The translations under genes and the position numbers were made by a program. A DNA stretch of 64,000 bases from Notolepis coatsorum (lineage: Eukaryota > Chordata > Actinopteri > Aulopiformes > Paralepididae), in NCBI GenBank assembly GCA_963971535.1, contig OZ020590.1, positions 153,948,140-154,012,139 of the forward strand, given 5' to 3'. The notes beneath the pieces were generated by a model. That model did no database searches and was not told the DNA's origin. It saw nothing but the letters and a program-made list of their open reading frames with translations. This document shows, one piece after another, positions 1-9,627 of this stretch. Positions within the stretch are counted from its first letter, which is position 1; the number at the start of each line of letters is the position of its first letter.

Positions 1-581
<581 letters not shown>

Positions 582-687
582 GCAGCCATGATGAAGTTGA
601 GCTTCATCCAGTAGAATGAAAACGTTTATAAAAGACACCTAGATCATGACATTACTTTTCAAATTGTGTATTATAATGTGTATATTT

Positions 688-1043
688 TAGTGATGTCCGA
701 TATTATCGGCCTACCGATATTGGCATTAAAATGTGATATCGGAAATTATCGGTATCTGTTTTCAAAAAAAGAAAAATTAAATATCTTTATTTTTTATATT
801 TATTTAACCTTTATTTACCCAGGCAAGCAAGTAAGAACAAATTCAGATTTTATTTATTGTCAAAAGTATGCATAATGTTGTGTTAATTCCACAACAAGAG
901 ATATGTAATGTTAATTACCTGAAATTATTCGTTTTTTGGGGGGGAAACCCTGCATATATTGGTATCGGTTGATATCGGTATCGGAAATTTAAGTGTTGGA
1001 CTATATCGGATATCGGTAAAAAAGCCAATATCGAACATCCCTA
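688..1043. mobile_element. Complete hAT-type MITE with 8-bp target duplication
   Basis: The element starts TAGTGATGTCCGATATT and ends AATATCGAACATCCCTA, imperfect terminal inverted repeats rich in the ATATCGG motif. It is flanked by an exact 8-bp direct repeat GTATATTT at 680-687 and 1044-1051, the hallmark target duplication of hAT transposition. The 356-bp interior has no transposase frame, so it is non-autonomous. The same TIR family appears, rearranged, at 19554 and 41614. Confidence 0.85.
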
Positions 1044-1051
1044 GTATATTT

Positions 1052-1467
1052 GTATCTTCTTCCTTACTGCCCCCACTACTGGGTCCATCACTACTAGCAC
1101 AGATTTCAACTTTATTTTCAATTCTAGTGAAGATAACATGTTTTTCTCTATTGGATGAAATGGTGCAGCGATAAAAACATTGTATTCAAACATTTTATTC
1201 AATAAAGCCTCAACAAAGAGTTGGAACAGCATACAGAATATAGATGTGATGTCAGTCTGAATCAGAGCATTCTCTGCCTCATTGAATTCTGAAGAAAATC
1301 AGATTCCAATGAACCCTCAAATTCTGAAAATGGGAGTAGTCACCACTCACCAACTTCCCCATCTTCTCTAGTCACCCCCACACCTTCTATTTGACCCATG
1401 ACTTCTCAGCAGAGCCCAGACAAAACGTCCCTTTTCCTATCAACTCTGCTAATACTGAGTCACTATT
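1052..1467. other. Intergenic, no gene seen
   Basis: Unique-looking sequence between the MITE and a GA array. No coding, RNA or repeat structure could be supported. Confidence 0.5.
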
Positions 1468-1674
<207 letters not shown>

Positions 1675-1923
1675 CTTGGAATGGGTGTCTGGGAGGAAGT
1701 GGGGGGTCTTTCGATGTTGATTAAACGGCAAGCAACTAATGTCATGTGTGCCAAATTAAAGGACAATAAATCCAATCTAACTGAAATTGTGTAGCACAGA
1801 CCTTTCTATGGATCAAAACCTCAATATTATTATGGTGTAGTTAATACTTCATGTATCCTTAATCCCTAGGCTAATGAGGCACTAAGATGTTACTAAAAAG
1901 TAAAAAGCCAAAGTAACGGTATA

Positions 1924-1924
<1 letters not shown>

Positions 1925-1955
<31 letters not shown>
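1925..1955. repeat. (GT)n microsatellite
   Basis: About fifteen GT dinucleotides in a row. Confidence 0.93.
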
Positions 1956-1957
<2 letters not shown>

Positions 1958-3192
1958 CTGTGCACGAGTGCTAATCTAGGGGCGGGGTGTAGATTTGGTC
2001 TCCCTGATGTTGACTCCTTAGCCACAGCCTTGGGTTGTTTAATACTGGACAAGTGTTTCATAACGGCCGTTGTGTGGGCCGGTTTCGGGGCCGGTGCGTG
2101 GGCCGGTGTGTGGGCTGGTGCGTCTGAATGTCCCGGGCTGAATTTGTGTCCCAGTCCGCCACTGCAAACACATATTGCAAAATGTCTCCACTTGTCTGCC
2201 AGAGGAGGTACTGGCTAAATAACTGTTTATTGTCAATATAGTCACAAAATAATTGTGTTGCCATTATCACAAATGGGTACCTTAGCTCACGTTGTCTTTA
2301 GATATGCTCTCCTTGCTCGCGTGTTCTCTCACTTTCATCGTGTGGATGACAATTGTAGCTCCTCCAGCTCTTAATGTGTACAATAACAAAACAAAAACTG
2401 GGGCAGAAATGTACAAGGGCCGCCGTTTCTCCACAAATCAGGAATTGGGGCTTTAAAACTAGAACCCAAAGAACCTTTGAATCAAAGAATCTTATGTGTG
2501 ATGAGAGATGAGCGAGACACCCTTTGGCGCTGCTCCGCTGGTAATGAGTGTAGCTTTCATTTTTACCTTCCGAGTGAGACTTTCCCATGTTTATTAAAGA
2601 TTAAAGGGATAACGTTTGAATTATGTTCAGGGTGGATTCTCACAGCAGAGTTCATAATCAGAGATTATTTAAATAGGAATATACTGATGATAAGACCTTT
2701 TCATCGCCGACACCAACTGACCCATCTCAAACCCCAAGAAAATAGGGTGGGCTTTGAGATAGGTCAGTTAAGCCCTTCAGTATCCGTCAATTCCGAGTAC
2801 CGATCCATTAACCATAGAAATTACGAAAAGTCACTTTTGCTTTGATTTCTGACATTAGTACATGTGGTTCTTGGTATTGGATTCATCCCTAATTGTAAGG
2901 AAGGAAATTATTAATCTTGATACAATTGTACACAACAGTGATGGTAATAAGAGGCCTTTCATGGAATGTTTAGAATGTCCTCGTTTGAAGAAACAATGTT
3001 TGCTACTGTACTGTATGTGTAGAACAACAGTTGATATGTGTTGATATATGAGAAATATATCAACAACATTTGAATAAATTGGTGTCTTATTATTACTGTA
3101 TCTTGTAAAAAGGTCACAGTATAATAACAGCAAAATCCTGCTTCTCCAGTGTTTTACCAACTCCACCTCTGCACAGTAATTACTTTAGGCTT
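1956..3192. other. Intergenic, no gene seen
   Basis: Short open frames here show no recognisable domain. A weak inverted repeat lies at about 2714-2770 (AACTGACCCATCTCAAA against TTTGAGATAGGTCAGTT). No other feature is supported. Confidence 0.5.
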
Positions 3193-3215
3193 TGATTGAT
3201 TGATTGATTGATTGA
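3193..3215. repeat. (GATT)n at duplication edge
   Basis: About five GATT units. Similarity to copy 2 of the segmental duplication (from 30155) starts directly after this tract. Confidence 0.8.
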
Positions 3216-3350
3216 ATGGTGGTTACCGTAGATATAACACCAGCCACCCTTCAGTCACCAGCTCACAGCTGGAATACACACTCATGTGGGTGCCGGGGAT
3301 CGAACCGGCAACCTTTTGGTTACCGGTTGGCCTCTCCAGGCCGTTCCTGC
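3216..3350 (-). mobile_element. tRNA-derived SINE fragment
   Basis: Read on the minus strand, 3296-3307 gives a B-box-like GGTTCGATCCC inside a T-arm-like hairpin, preceded by an A-box-like stretch. There is no intact tRNA fold. Its twin is at 30155-30290. It could also be another tRNA-like fragment, since the 3' body is not diagnostic. Confidence 0.45.
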
Positions 3351-3868
3351 CAGTGATTTCACAAGGGGTCATGAGTTCCGTTCCTTCTTCAGTGGTTCGT
3401 AAACCCTATCAGAGGGACACTTTCACAGCACCTTGATAATATGGTCAGAATTTTGTCTGAATCGTCATTCTTAACAATGGTGCCAGAGCGCCATCTGTAG
3501 GTGCCTTGAAATACTACCGTGTGTAATATGAATGAGTGGCTTGAATTATCAGATTAAAGGTTGAATCTGTAAATGTATTTGACCACATACATTTTAGATG
3601 TACACTGTATGTGCATAGATTCTTGAGTTTGACTTGTAGATGGAAAACAATTATTTATTATTATTATTATTATTGCTTCTGAAATAATGTCTAAAGCTCT
3701 AAAGTCTAAAGCTCTCCTCCAATAATTAATGAAGTTAAATAGCCCGGAACATTGATAGAAAAAATATAATTTTATGTCAAAGTTCACCATTCTATCTATG
3801 CTTGACTATGTAGGGGTATCTGATGGGGAAATTCACCAAAACACTCTCTCTCTCTCTCTAATGCACAC
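3351..3868. other. Intergenic, duplicated, no gene seen
   Basis: This stretch matches copy 2 at about 30290-30799. It contains a short (TTA)n run near 3655 and a short CT run before the hAT element, but no gene. Confidence 0.5.
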
Positions 3869-4238
3869 TAGGGGTGTAAAGGTACACGTATCCGTACCGA
3901 ACCGTTTCAGTGTGTAACATACGGTACCGAACGGCTGTGTACCGAACGAATACAACGGTATGTTTAACCAATAACGACTGCCCACTGGGGGCTGTTTTTT
4001 TCACAATCTAATATAATAATTATTATTATTTTTTTCTTTACAAGTCGATTATTAATTTCAACATAGAATATTTGTTGACAGCCCTACAAGTACAATTAGT
4101 TACTGCACACTACATCACCCCTGAGTGGAACATGGAAAGCCAAACTTTCCCCCACTGTACCGAAAACCCGTACCGAACCGTGACTTCAAAACCGAGGTAT
4201 GTACCGAACCGTGGTTTTTGTGTACCGTTACACCCCTA
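3869..4238. mobile_element. hAT-like MITE, TAGGGGTGTAA family
   Basis: The element starts TAGGGGTGTAAAGGTACAC and ends GTGTACCGTTACACCCCTA, good inverted repeats typical of a fish hAT family with internal ACCGAAC motifs. The flanking 8-mers do not match, so the target duplication is eroded or one end is rearranged. The interior has no transposase. Confidence 0.7.
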
Positions 4239-4402
4239 CTAGTTACTATATGTATATCTGTACATATCTCTTACCTACTCTTACTAGTTACGCTGCTGGC
4301 CAGTATGACTTACTACCATAGTGTCTTTATACCTGTATCACTGTACATATTAATACTTAATACTACAACTCTGTACATACATCTGATTAGCACTAATACT
4401 AA

Positions 4403-4545
4403 TCAGTGGCTCGGGAGGTAGTGCAGTCATCTGGTAATCTGGAGGTTCCCAGTTCGATTCCCCTTCTCCCGGGCAGCGTGTCGAAGTGTCCTTGAGCAAG
4501 ACACTTAACCCCTAACTTAACCCCATTGCAGTAGTCGAGGGAGGC
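4403..4545 (+). mobile_element. tRNA-derived SINE, 5' part
   Basis: A tRNA-like head has an A-box-like TGGCTCGGGAGGTAGTGCAG and a B-box AGTTCGATTCC at 4451-4461. It is followed by the common fish SINE body motif GTCCTTGAGCAAGACACTTA. The 3' half is missing. Confidence 0.65.
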
Positions 4546-4639
4546 AAGACGTGTTGATTGGTGGAGGAGTTGGGTGGCTTCATTTGTCAGCAAGGGGCGG
4601 ATCCTTCTGCCGTTGCTCAGGAGGAACATTCCATGCAGG

Positions 4640-5526
4640 GCAGGGATACAAACTGGTCAGACTACTGCTTGACCTTACTCATAGAACCCACCTCACCCCT
4701 GCCCACTTTGACAACCTAGGATGGCTTAGAGTAGACGACAGAGTACAGCAACTTGCAATGGGCCTGGTCTACAAGATACACTACCGACTAAAGTACCCAT
4801 GTACATGTCAAAATACTTCCCAAAGGCCAGTGAATACCACGATCACAACACCAGAGGGAGCTCCACAAATCATGTCAAACCCAGATTCGGCTCAAACAAG
4901 GGACTAAACACCTTTCGCAATTATGCCACATCAATGTGGAACGCCCTACCCACAGCTGTAAAGAAATGTGAATCACTACCCACTTTCAAAGAGCACCTAC
5001 GGGAGACTGCAGTTGGAAACTGGCCCCTGTAAATGTCTAAACCCAACCCCCTCCAATGTACAGTAAATGTCCTAACCCAATAATACACAAGACCCTCTTC
5101 TTGGGACCAAGTAAGGTTTAGTCGATATTCCAATGTACAGTTTTGCTTGTACATGTTCCCCCACCCACCTCCAATGTACAGTTCCCCCCCCCCCCCCCCC
5201 CACCTACCCAACCTCCTCCAATGTACAGTTTCTACGTCAAATGTATATACTCTCTTTTTTAGACTCTTTTTGTATCACAAACAGTACTGTATTTGTAAAT
5301 CTGGTATGTCATAAATGTATAGATGTAGCAGTACTGTCTATCTGTATGTTGTGTATGTCATATATGTTATGATAAATTTAAAATGGGGGACCCTGATGTA
5401 AACAAGACGAAAGTCTTTCTCTGGTCTGCATCCCCTTAACAATTATGTGTATTGAGCTGTACTGTATTGTACCCATTCTGCAATCTGTTAATAAAGTTTT
5501 CAATCAATCAATCAATCAATCAATCA
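4640..5526 (+). mobile_element. L2-like LINE, 5'-truncated copy
   Basis: This holds the C-terminal part of a reverse-transcriptase polyprotein (reading GWLRVDDRVQQL, then TRGSSTNHVKPRFGSNKG and WNALP), then the 3' UTR with repeated CCAATGTACAG motifs and a poly-C tract, ending in an (AATC)n tail at 5501-5526. A one-base change near 4788 breaks the frame, whereas copy 2 (31577 onward) is still open there. It is a dead insertion that predates the segmental duplication. Confidence 0.85.
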
Positions 5527-5785
5527 TACATGGCACACTGAGGCCTACAACAAACTGACCGGATCTTCCTTTATTCATTATGTTGATTGTACTGTAGCAC
5601 TATTTTACTCTGTCCATTCTATTGCATAATTTTACTATCTATTCTATTCTACTATTCTATTATTGCACTGTATTATTTTACTCTGTCTATTGCTTTTTAT
5701 TACAGCTTCAAAACTGTCGGGTATTAAACTGTGTGGGTATCAAACAAGAGACTGTCAGGCTTTAAAACTGTGTAGGAACCAGGCC
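5527..5785. other. Intergenic with ancestral 43-bp motif units
   Basis: Within 5710-5780 are two or three diverged units resembling the 43-bp minisatellite that fills 55.5-64 kb (AACTGTGTGGGTATCAAAC, GACTGTCAGG). The preceding TTTTATTACAG context is also shared with the start of that array. Confidence 0.65.
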
Positions 5786-6032
5786 TAGAACTGCACCCTG
5801 AGAGGGAACTGCACTCTGAGAGGGAACTGCACCCTGAGAGAGGGAACTGCACCCTGAGAGAGGGAACTGCACCCTGAGAGAGGGAACTGCACCCTGAGAG
5901 GGAACTGCACTCCGAGAGAGGGAACTGCACTCTGAGAGGGAACTGCACCCTGAGAGGGAACTGCACTCTGAGAGGGAACTGCACCCTGAGAGGGAACTGC
6001 ACTCTGAGAGGGAACTGCACTCTGAGAGGGAG
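5786..6032. repeat. 18/20-bp minisatellite
   Basis: About thirteen units of GGGAACTGCACCCTGAGA, some with an extra GA pair. Copy 2 has about six units at 32614-32723. A diverged 43-bp-type unit follows at 6066-6110. Confidence 0.93.
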
Positions 6033-6429
6033 GTTCGAAGGGTCAAAGTGGGTATAAGACGGGAGGGAAGACTGTCAAGTTTTAAACTGTGGATACCAAA
6101 CAGAGAAGGTAAAGACGACTTTGAACTGTTCAACAGTAATCCAGAACTATTTTATTGCACTGTAAAAAAAATGAAATAATTTGCATGGAATAGCGCACAA
6201 ACTAAAGTATGTAGAAATTAACTGGTTAGTCAGTCTTGGACTATAAACAATGCCTGTCAAATGAGCCTTGTCTCCATAGCTATAATACAGAACACACAAT
6301 GGGTCCGCAAACATCGCTAAAATGGTCAATAACGCTGGCGCCATTGAGTAAAGATGGGAAAAGAGCGTGGCGGTCATGAGTTAACAGGGACGGGGTTGAA
6401 TGTGAACTAGATGAGGGAGGGAGGGAGGG

Positions 6430-6587
6430 ACGTGAGTTTGTTTCTTCTCTGGTGTGAATCCTCATGTGTGTCTTTATATATGCCTTCCGAGTAAATCCTT
6501 TCCCACAAACTTCACGACTAAATGTTTTCCCCCAGAGTATGAGTTCTGATATGTACTTTTAAGTCACGTTTTGCACCAAATATTTGA
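6430..6587 (-). pseudogene. Degenerate zinc fingers 3' of the copy 1 ORF
   Basis: Downstream of the stop codon of the copy 1 zinc-finger frame, two more finger remnants can be read on the minus strand in shifted frames. One at about 6537-6587 reads FGAKRDLKVHIRTHT. The other at about 6452-6510 reads CGKGFTRKAYIKTHMRIHT. The ancestral gene was therefore longer by at least two fingers. In copy 2 the second remnant is absent: 153 bp equivalent to 6365-6517 are missing where an L2-like LINE sits. Confidence 0.7.
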
Positions 6588-8211
6588 TCACAGTGTGCAA
6601 CTATAGGGCTTTTCCCCCGTATGGCTTCTCATGTGTCTATTCAGGTCTCCCTGTCTAGTATATCTTTTAGGACACAGTGTGCAACTATAGGGCTTTTCCC
6701 CGGTATGGCTTCTCATGTGACTATTCAGGTCTCCCTGTGTAATAAATCTTTTAGGACACAGTGTGCAACTATAGGGCTTTTCCCCAGTATGGCGTCTTAT
6801 ATGTTCTTTTAGGTCAGATTTTCCACTAAATCTTTTAGGACACAGTGTGCAACTATAGGGCTTTTCCCCAGTGTGGCTTCTCATATGTGCTTCCAAGAGT
6901 GTAATGGCAGTACATTTCTTGCCACAAACAGTACATGTCATGTGAATTTGAAAGTGAAGTTTTAAGCTCTCTGTGGGTTCTAAATGTTTTCCACACCAAC
7001 CACAGTCACTAAGATGGACTTTAAGATGGCGCATTAAAGCTTTCCTATTAGGAAAACATTTCCCACACACTTTACAGCTCCAGGTCTCACATGGTATTTG
7101 GTTTGATAATTTCACCTCATGGGATGAAACCACAGAGCTCTTCAACTGGTTGCTGTTAGACAAACTCTGTCCTTTGTTTTTCTGTGTCTTCTTTGATGTC
7201 AGTGAGTTTAAACCAGGATGAGGTTCACTAGTCTCCAGCCAATCATCACTGTCATCAGTATCAGTTCCAGAACAGTGTGAAGAGAGGAGCTGGCCATCTG
7301 TAGTTGGTTCTAAATCACCAGCTGGATCTAAGTTACTGACTGGTTCTGATAATCCACAGTCCTCTCCATCAGGTTCTGTTTTCATCTGTTCTGTTGAGGT
7401 GCTGGCTAGAGGCTCTGTCTCTCTGTTTTCCTCAGTCTGGGTTTGGTTAAACCATGAGGACTGAGGTTTCTCTTCATCATCTTCACTCTTCACAGGGACA
7501 GGGTTGAAAGTGAACTTGATATCAGCCTCCTCCAGACCTTGAAGTTGCTCTCCCTCCTGACTGGTCCAGAGTTTCTCCTGTTCCTCTTTAATCTGTAGGA
7601 GCTCTGGGTCCTGGGTTTGGTTAAACCATGAGGACTGAGGTTTCTCTTCATCATGTTCACTCTTCACAGGGACAGGGTTGAAAGTGAACTTGATATCAGC
7701 CTCCTCCAGACCTTGAAGCTGCTCTCCCTCCTGACTGGTCCAGAGTTCCTCCTGTTCCTCTTTAATCTGTAGGAGCTCTGGGTCCTGGGTTTGGTTAAAC
7801 CATGAGGACTGAGGTTTCTCTTCATCATGTTCACTCTTCACAGGGACAGGGTTGAAAGTGAACTTGATGATATCAGCCTCCTCCAGACCTTGAAGCTGCT
7901 CTCCCTCCTGACTGGTCCAGAGTTCCTCCTGTTCCTCTTTAATCTGTAGGAGCTCTGGGTCCTGGGTTTGGTTAAACCATGAGGACTGAGGTTTCTCTTC
8001 ATCATCTTCACTCTTCACAGGGACAGGGTTGAATGTGAACTTGATATCAGCCTCCTCCAGACCTTGAAGCTGCTCTCCCTCCTGACTGGTCCAGAGTTCC
8101 TCCTGTTCCTCTTTCATCTGTAGGAGCTCTGGCTGCTCCTGGCTCAGACTGGGCTCCTCTCTTGCTGTTCAGGGGGAACCTCCTCTTCACAGACAGAGAG
8201 CTGTGGGGGGT
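6588..8211 (-). pseudogene. C2H2 zinc-finger exon, copy 1 (frameshifted 5' end)
   Basis: An open frame of 509 residues starts at an internal Met (8117). Four repeats of about 58 residues come first, each with KEEQEELWTSQEGEQ, VKSE and SSWFNQTQ motifs. An acidic and Ser/Thr-rich linker follows, then six complete C2H2 fingers joined mostly by TGEKPYSC linkers, ending at TGA after the first Cys region of a seventh. The last fingers, with CTLCPKRF bodies, resemble teleost transcription-factor fingers, so nuclear DNA binding is expected. A polypyrimidine-AG acceptor places the exon start at 8211. Copy 2 has GGGG at 37138-37141 where this copy has GGG at 8151-8153, so translation from an upstream exon would shift frame and stop. 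It could still be used from the internal Met, but pseudogene is more likely. Confidence 0.75.
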
Positions 8212-8289
8212 CTGGAGGGAGGCAGAATAATGACATGAATAGTTGTAATTGCTGTCACCATTGGAAAGCCACCCATTTTAAGAATTCAC

Positions 8290-8470
8290 ACATGTTCTTC
8301 CTGTGCCCCAGGACAGTTCAGTCAGTATGTTCTTCCTGTGCCCCAGGACAGTTCAGTCAGTATGTTCTTCCTGTGCCCCAGGACAGTTCAGTCAGTATGT
8401 TCTTCCTGTGCCCCAGGACAGTTCAGTCAGTATGTTCTTCCTGTGCCCCAGGACAGTTCAGTCAGTATGA
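8290..8470. repeat. 35-bp minisatellite
   Basis: Five near-identical 35-bp units (GTTCTTCCTGTGCCCCAGGA, then CAGTTCAGTCAGTAT) lie just upstream, on the minus strand, of the zinc-finger exon, probably in an intron. Copy 2 has the same array expanded and partly inverted at 37282-37745. Confidence 0.95.
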
Positions 8471-8871
8471 TGGTGAAAAAACTAGGTAGTTCACTATGTC
8501 GGCCGATGATTAAAATGACATAAATGACGCAACATACAGATATATATCATGACATTTCTGACATACAGGTATACAGTACTGTTACATTTGTGACATACAA
8601 GATATGCAAATATACAGTAGTTAAACAGAGATCTTAGCAGAAAATATATACATACGAGGGGGAGGAAACTGTACATTAGGAGGGATTGGGTGGATGGGTG
8701 GGAGGGGACATGTGTATTGTGAATTGTGTATTGTGAAAGCCAAGGTAGGTAATTCAATAACGTTACTAGATCAACTGATCTTTACATTCGATTTTTTTTT
8801 CAAATAGTCTACTAGTACAAATGTTTGGATCAAAATGCTGATCGGTACTTTGGTAGTTCATTCAGGCGGGA
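8471..8871. other. Duplicated non-coding stretch, no gene seen
   Basis: It matches copy 2 at about 37750-38157. No coding or RNA feature is supported between the minisatellite and the THAP-like fragment. Confidence 0.5.
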
Positions 8872-9027
8872 GAGTAGAGGAGAGGGGGTGTTTGCCTCCT
8901 TTCCTCAGACAATTCTTTGCACTCTTCTCCCTGATTTGTAATAGATTTTGGCAATCTGAAGTATACTCTAAATGCTTTTCCCGGTCCGACCGATTAGTAC
9001 AGCCAAAAACACAACAATAATTGACCC
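8872..9027 (-). pseudogene. THAP-like zinc-binding exon fragment, copy 1 (frameshifted)
   Basis: The minus strand reads VNYCCVFGCTNRSDREKHLE and then loses frame through a two-base insertion near 8961 relative to copy 2. The CxxxC pair followed by TNRSD and a later LP/ELSEERRQ stretch in copy 2 is like the first half of a THAP domain (Cys-Cys at the start; the later Cys-x2-His pair is absent here). The codon where Met would be expected is AGG. An L2-like 3' end begins immediately upstream at 9047. Confidence 0.55.
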
Positions 9028-9046
9028 TTTTGAGCAACAATGACCA

Positions 9047-9395
9047 GACAATGTACAGCCCCCCACCCACCCCACCTACCCAACCTCCTCCAATGTACAG
9101 TTTCTACGTCAAATGTATATACACTCTTTTTCTGGACACTTTTTGTATCACAAACAGTACTGTATTTGCATATCTGGTATGTCATAAATGTATAGATGTA
9201 GCAGTACTGTCTATCTGTATGTCGTGTGTGTCATATATGTTATGATGAATAAAAAATGGGGGACCCTGATGTAAACAAGACGAAAGTCTTTCTCTGGTCT
9301 GCATCCCCTTAACAATTGTATGTATTGAGCTGTACTGTACTGTACCCATTCTGCAATCGGTTAATAAACTTTTCAATCAATCAATCAATCAATCA
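9047..9395 (+). mobile_element. L2-like LINE, 3' UTR only
   Basis: This holds the CCAATGTACAG motifs, the conserved block with GGGGGACCCTGATGTAAACA, then TTAATAAACTTTTC and an (AATC)n tail. The equivalent copy in the second duplicate (38327-38513 and 39964-40138) is split by a Rex1-like insertion. Confidence 0.85.
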
Positions 9396-9512
9396 GAACA
9401 GTTGCGAGTTCGGTTGCGTTGTAAACATTCAGTATCTCCAAAATGGTTGACTTCCGGTTTGTTGATGCGCCGTGAAAACGCTTGTGTGCTACAACACAGT
9501 ACATAAGCTACA

Positions 9513-9576
9513 GTCTAGACAGCGTGATTACGAAACCAAGCCGCATTTCTCAGAGACGCTCTCTGATTGGCCGACG
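9513..9576 (+). repeat. Left arm of an inverted repeat flanking a LINE
   Basis: The 64-bp arm around AAACCAAGCCGCATTTCTC is the reverse complement, with few differences, of 12017-12076. The two arms bracket 2.4 kb that is almost entirely the L2-like insertion. Removing that insertion leaves a short fold-back element. Confidence 0.8.
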
Positions 9577-9590
9577 CCTGTTTCTACACT

Positions 9591-9627
9591 GGTTAAGCTT
9601 AGGCACTCTTCGAAGTTGGTTAAGGTT
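9591..9627 (+). repeat. 37-bp target duplication, left copy
   Basis: The 37 bases starting GGTTAAGCTTAGGCACTCTT recur at 11850-11887 with one extra T. The repeat directly abuts both ends of the minus-strand L2-like LINE. Confidence 0.8.

Larger units (their letters stand above)
3216..9395. repeat. Segmental duplication, copy 1, first part
   Basis: This stretch is repeated in the same orientation at 30155-40138, with near identity over most of its length by eye. Shared items in order are a SINE-like fragment, a TAGGGGTGTAA-type hAT, a second SINE, an L2-like fragment, an 18/20-bp minisatellite, the zinc-finger exon, a 35-bp minisatellite, a THAP-like fragment and a second L2-like 3' end. Copy 1 lacks the two LINE insertions found in copy 2. 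Confidence 0.93.
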
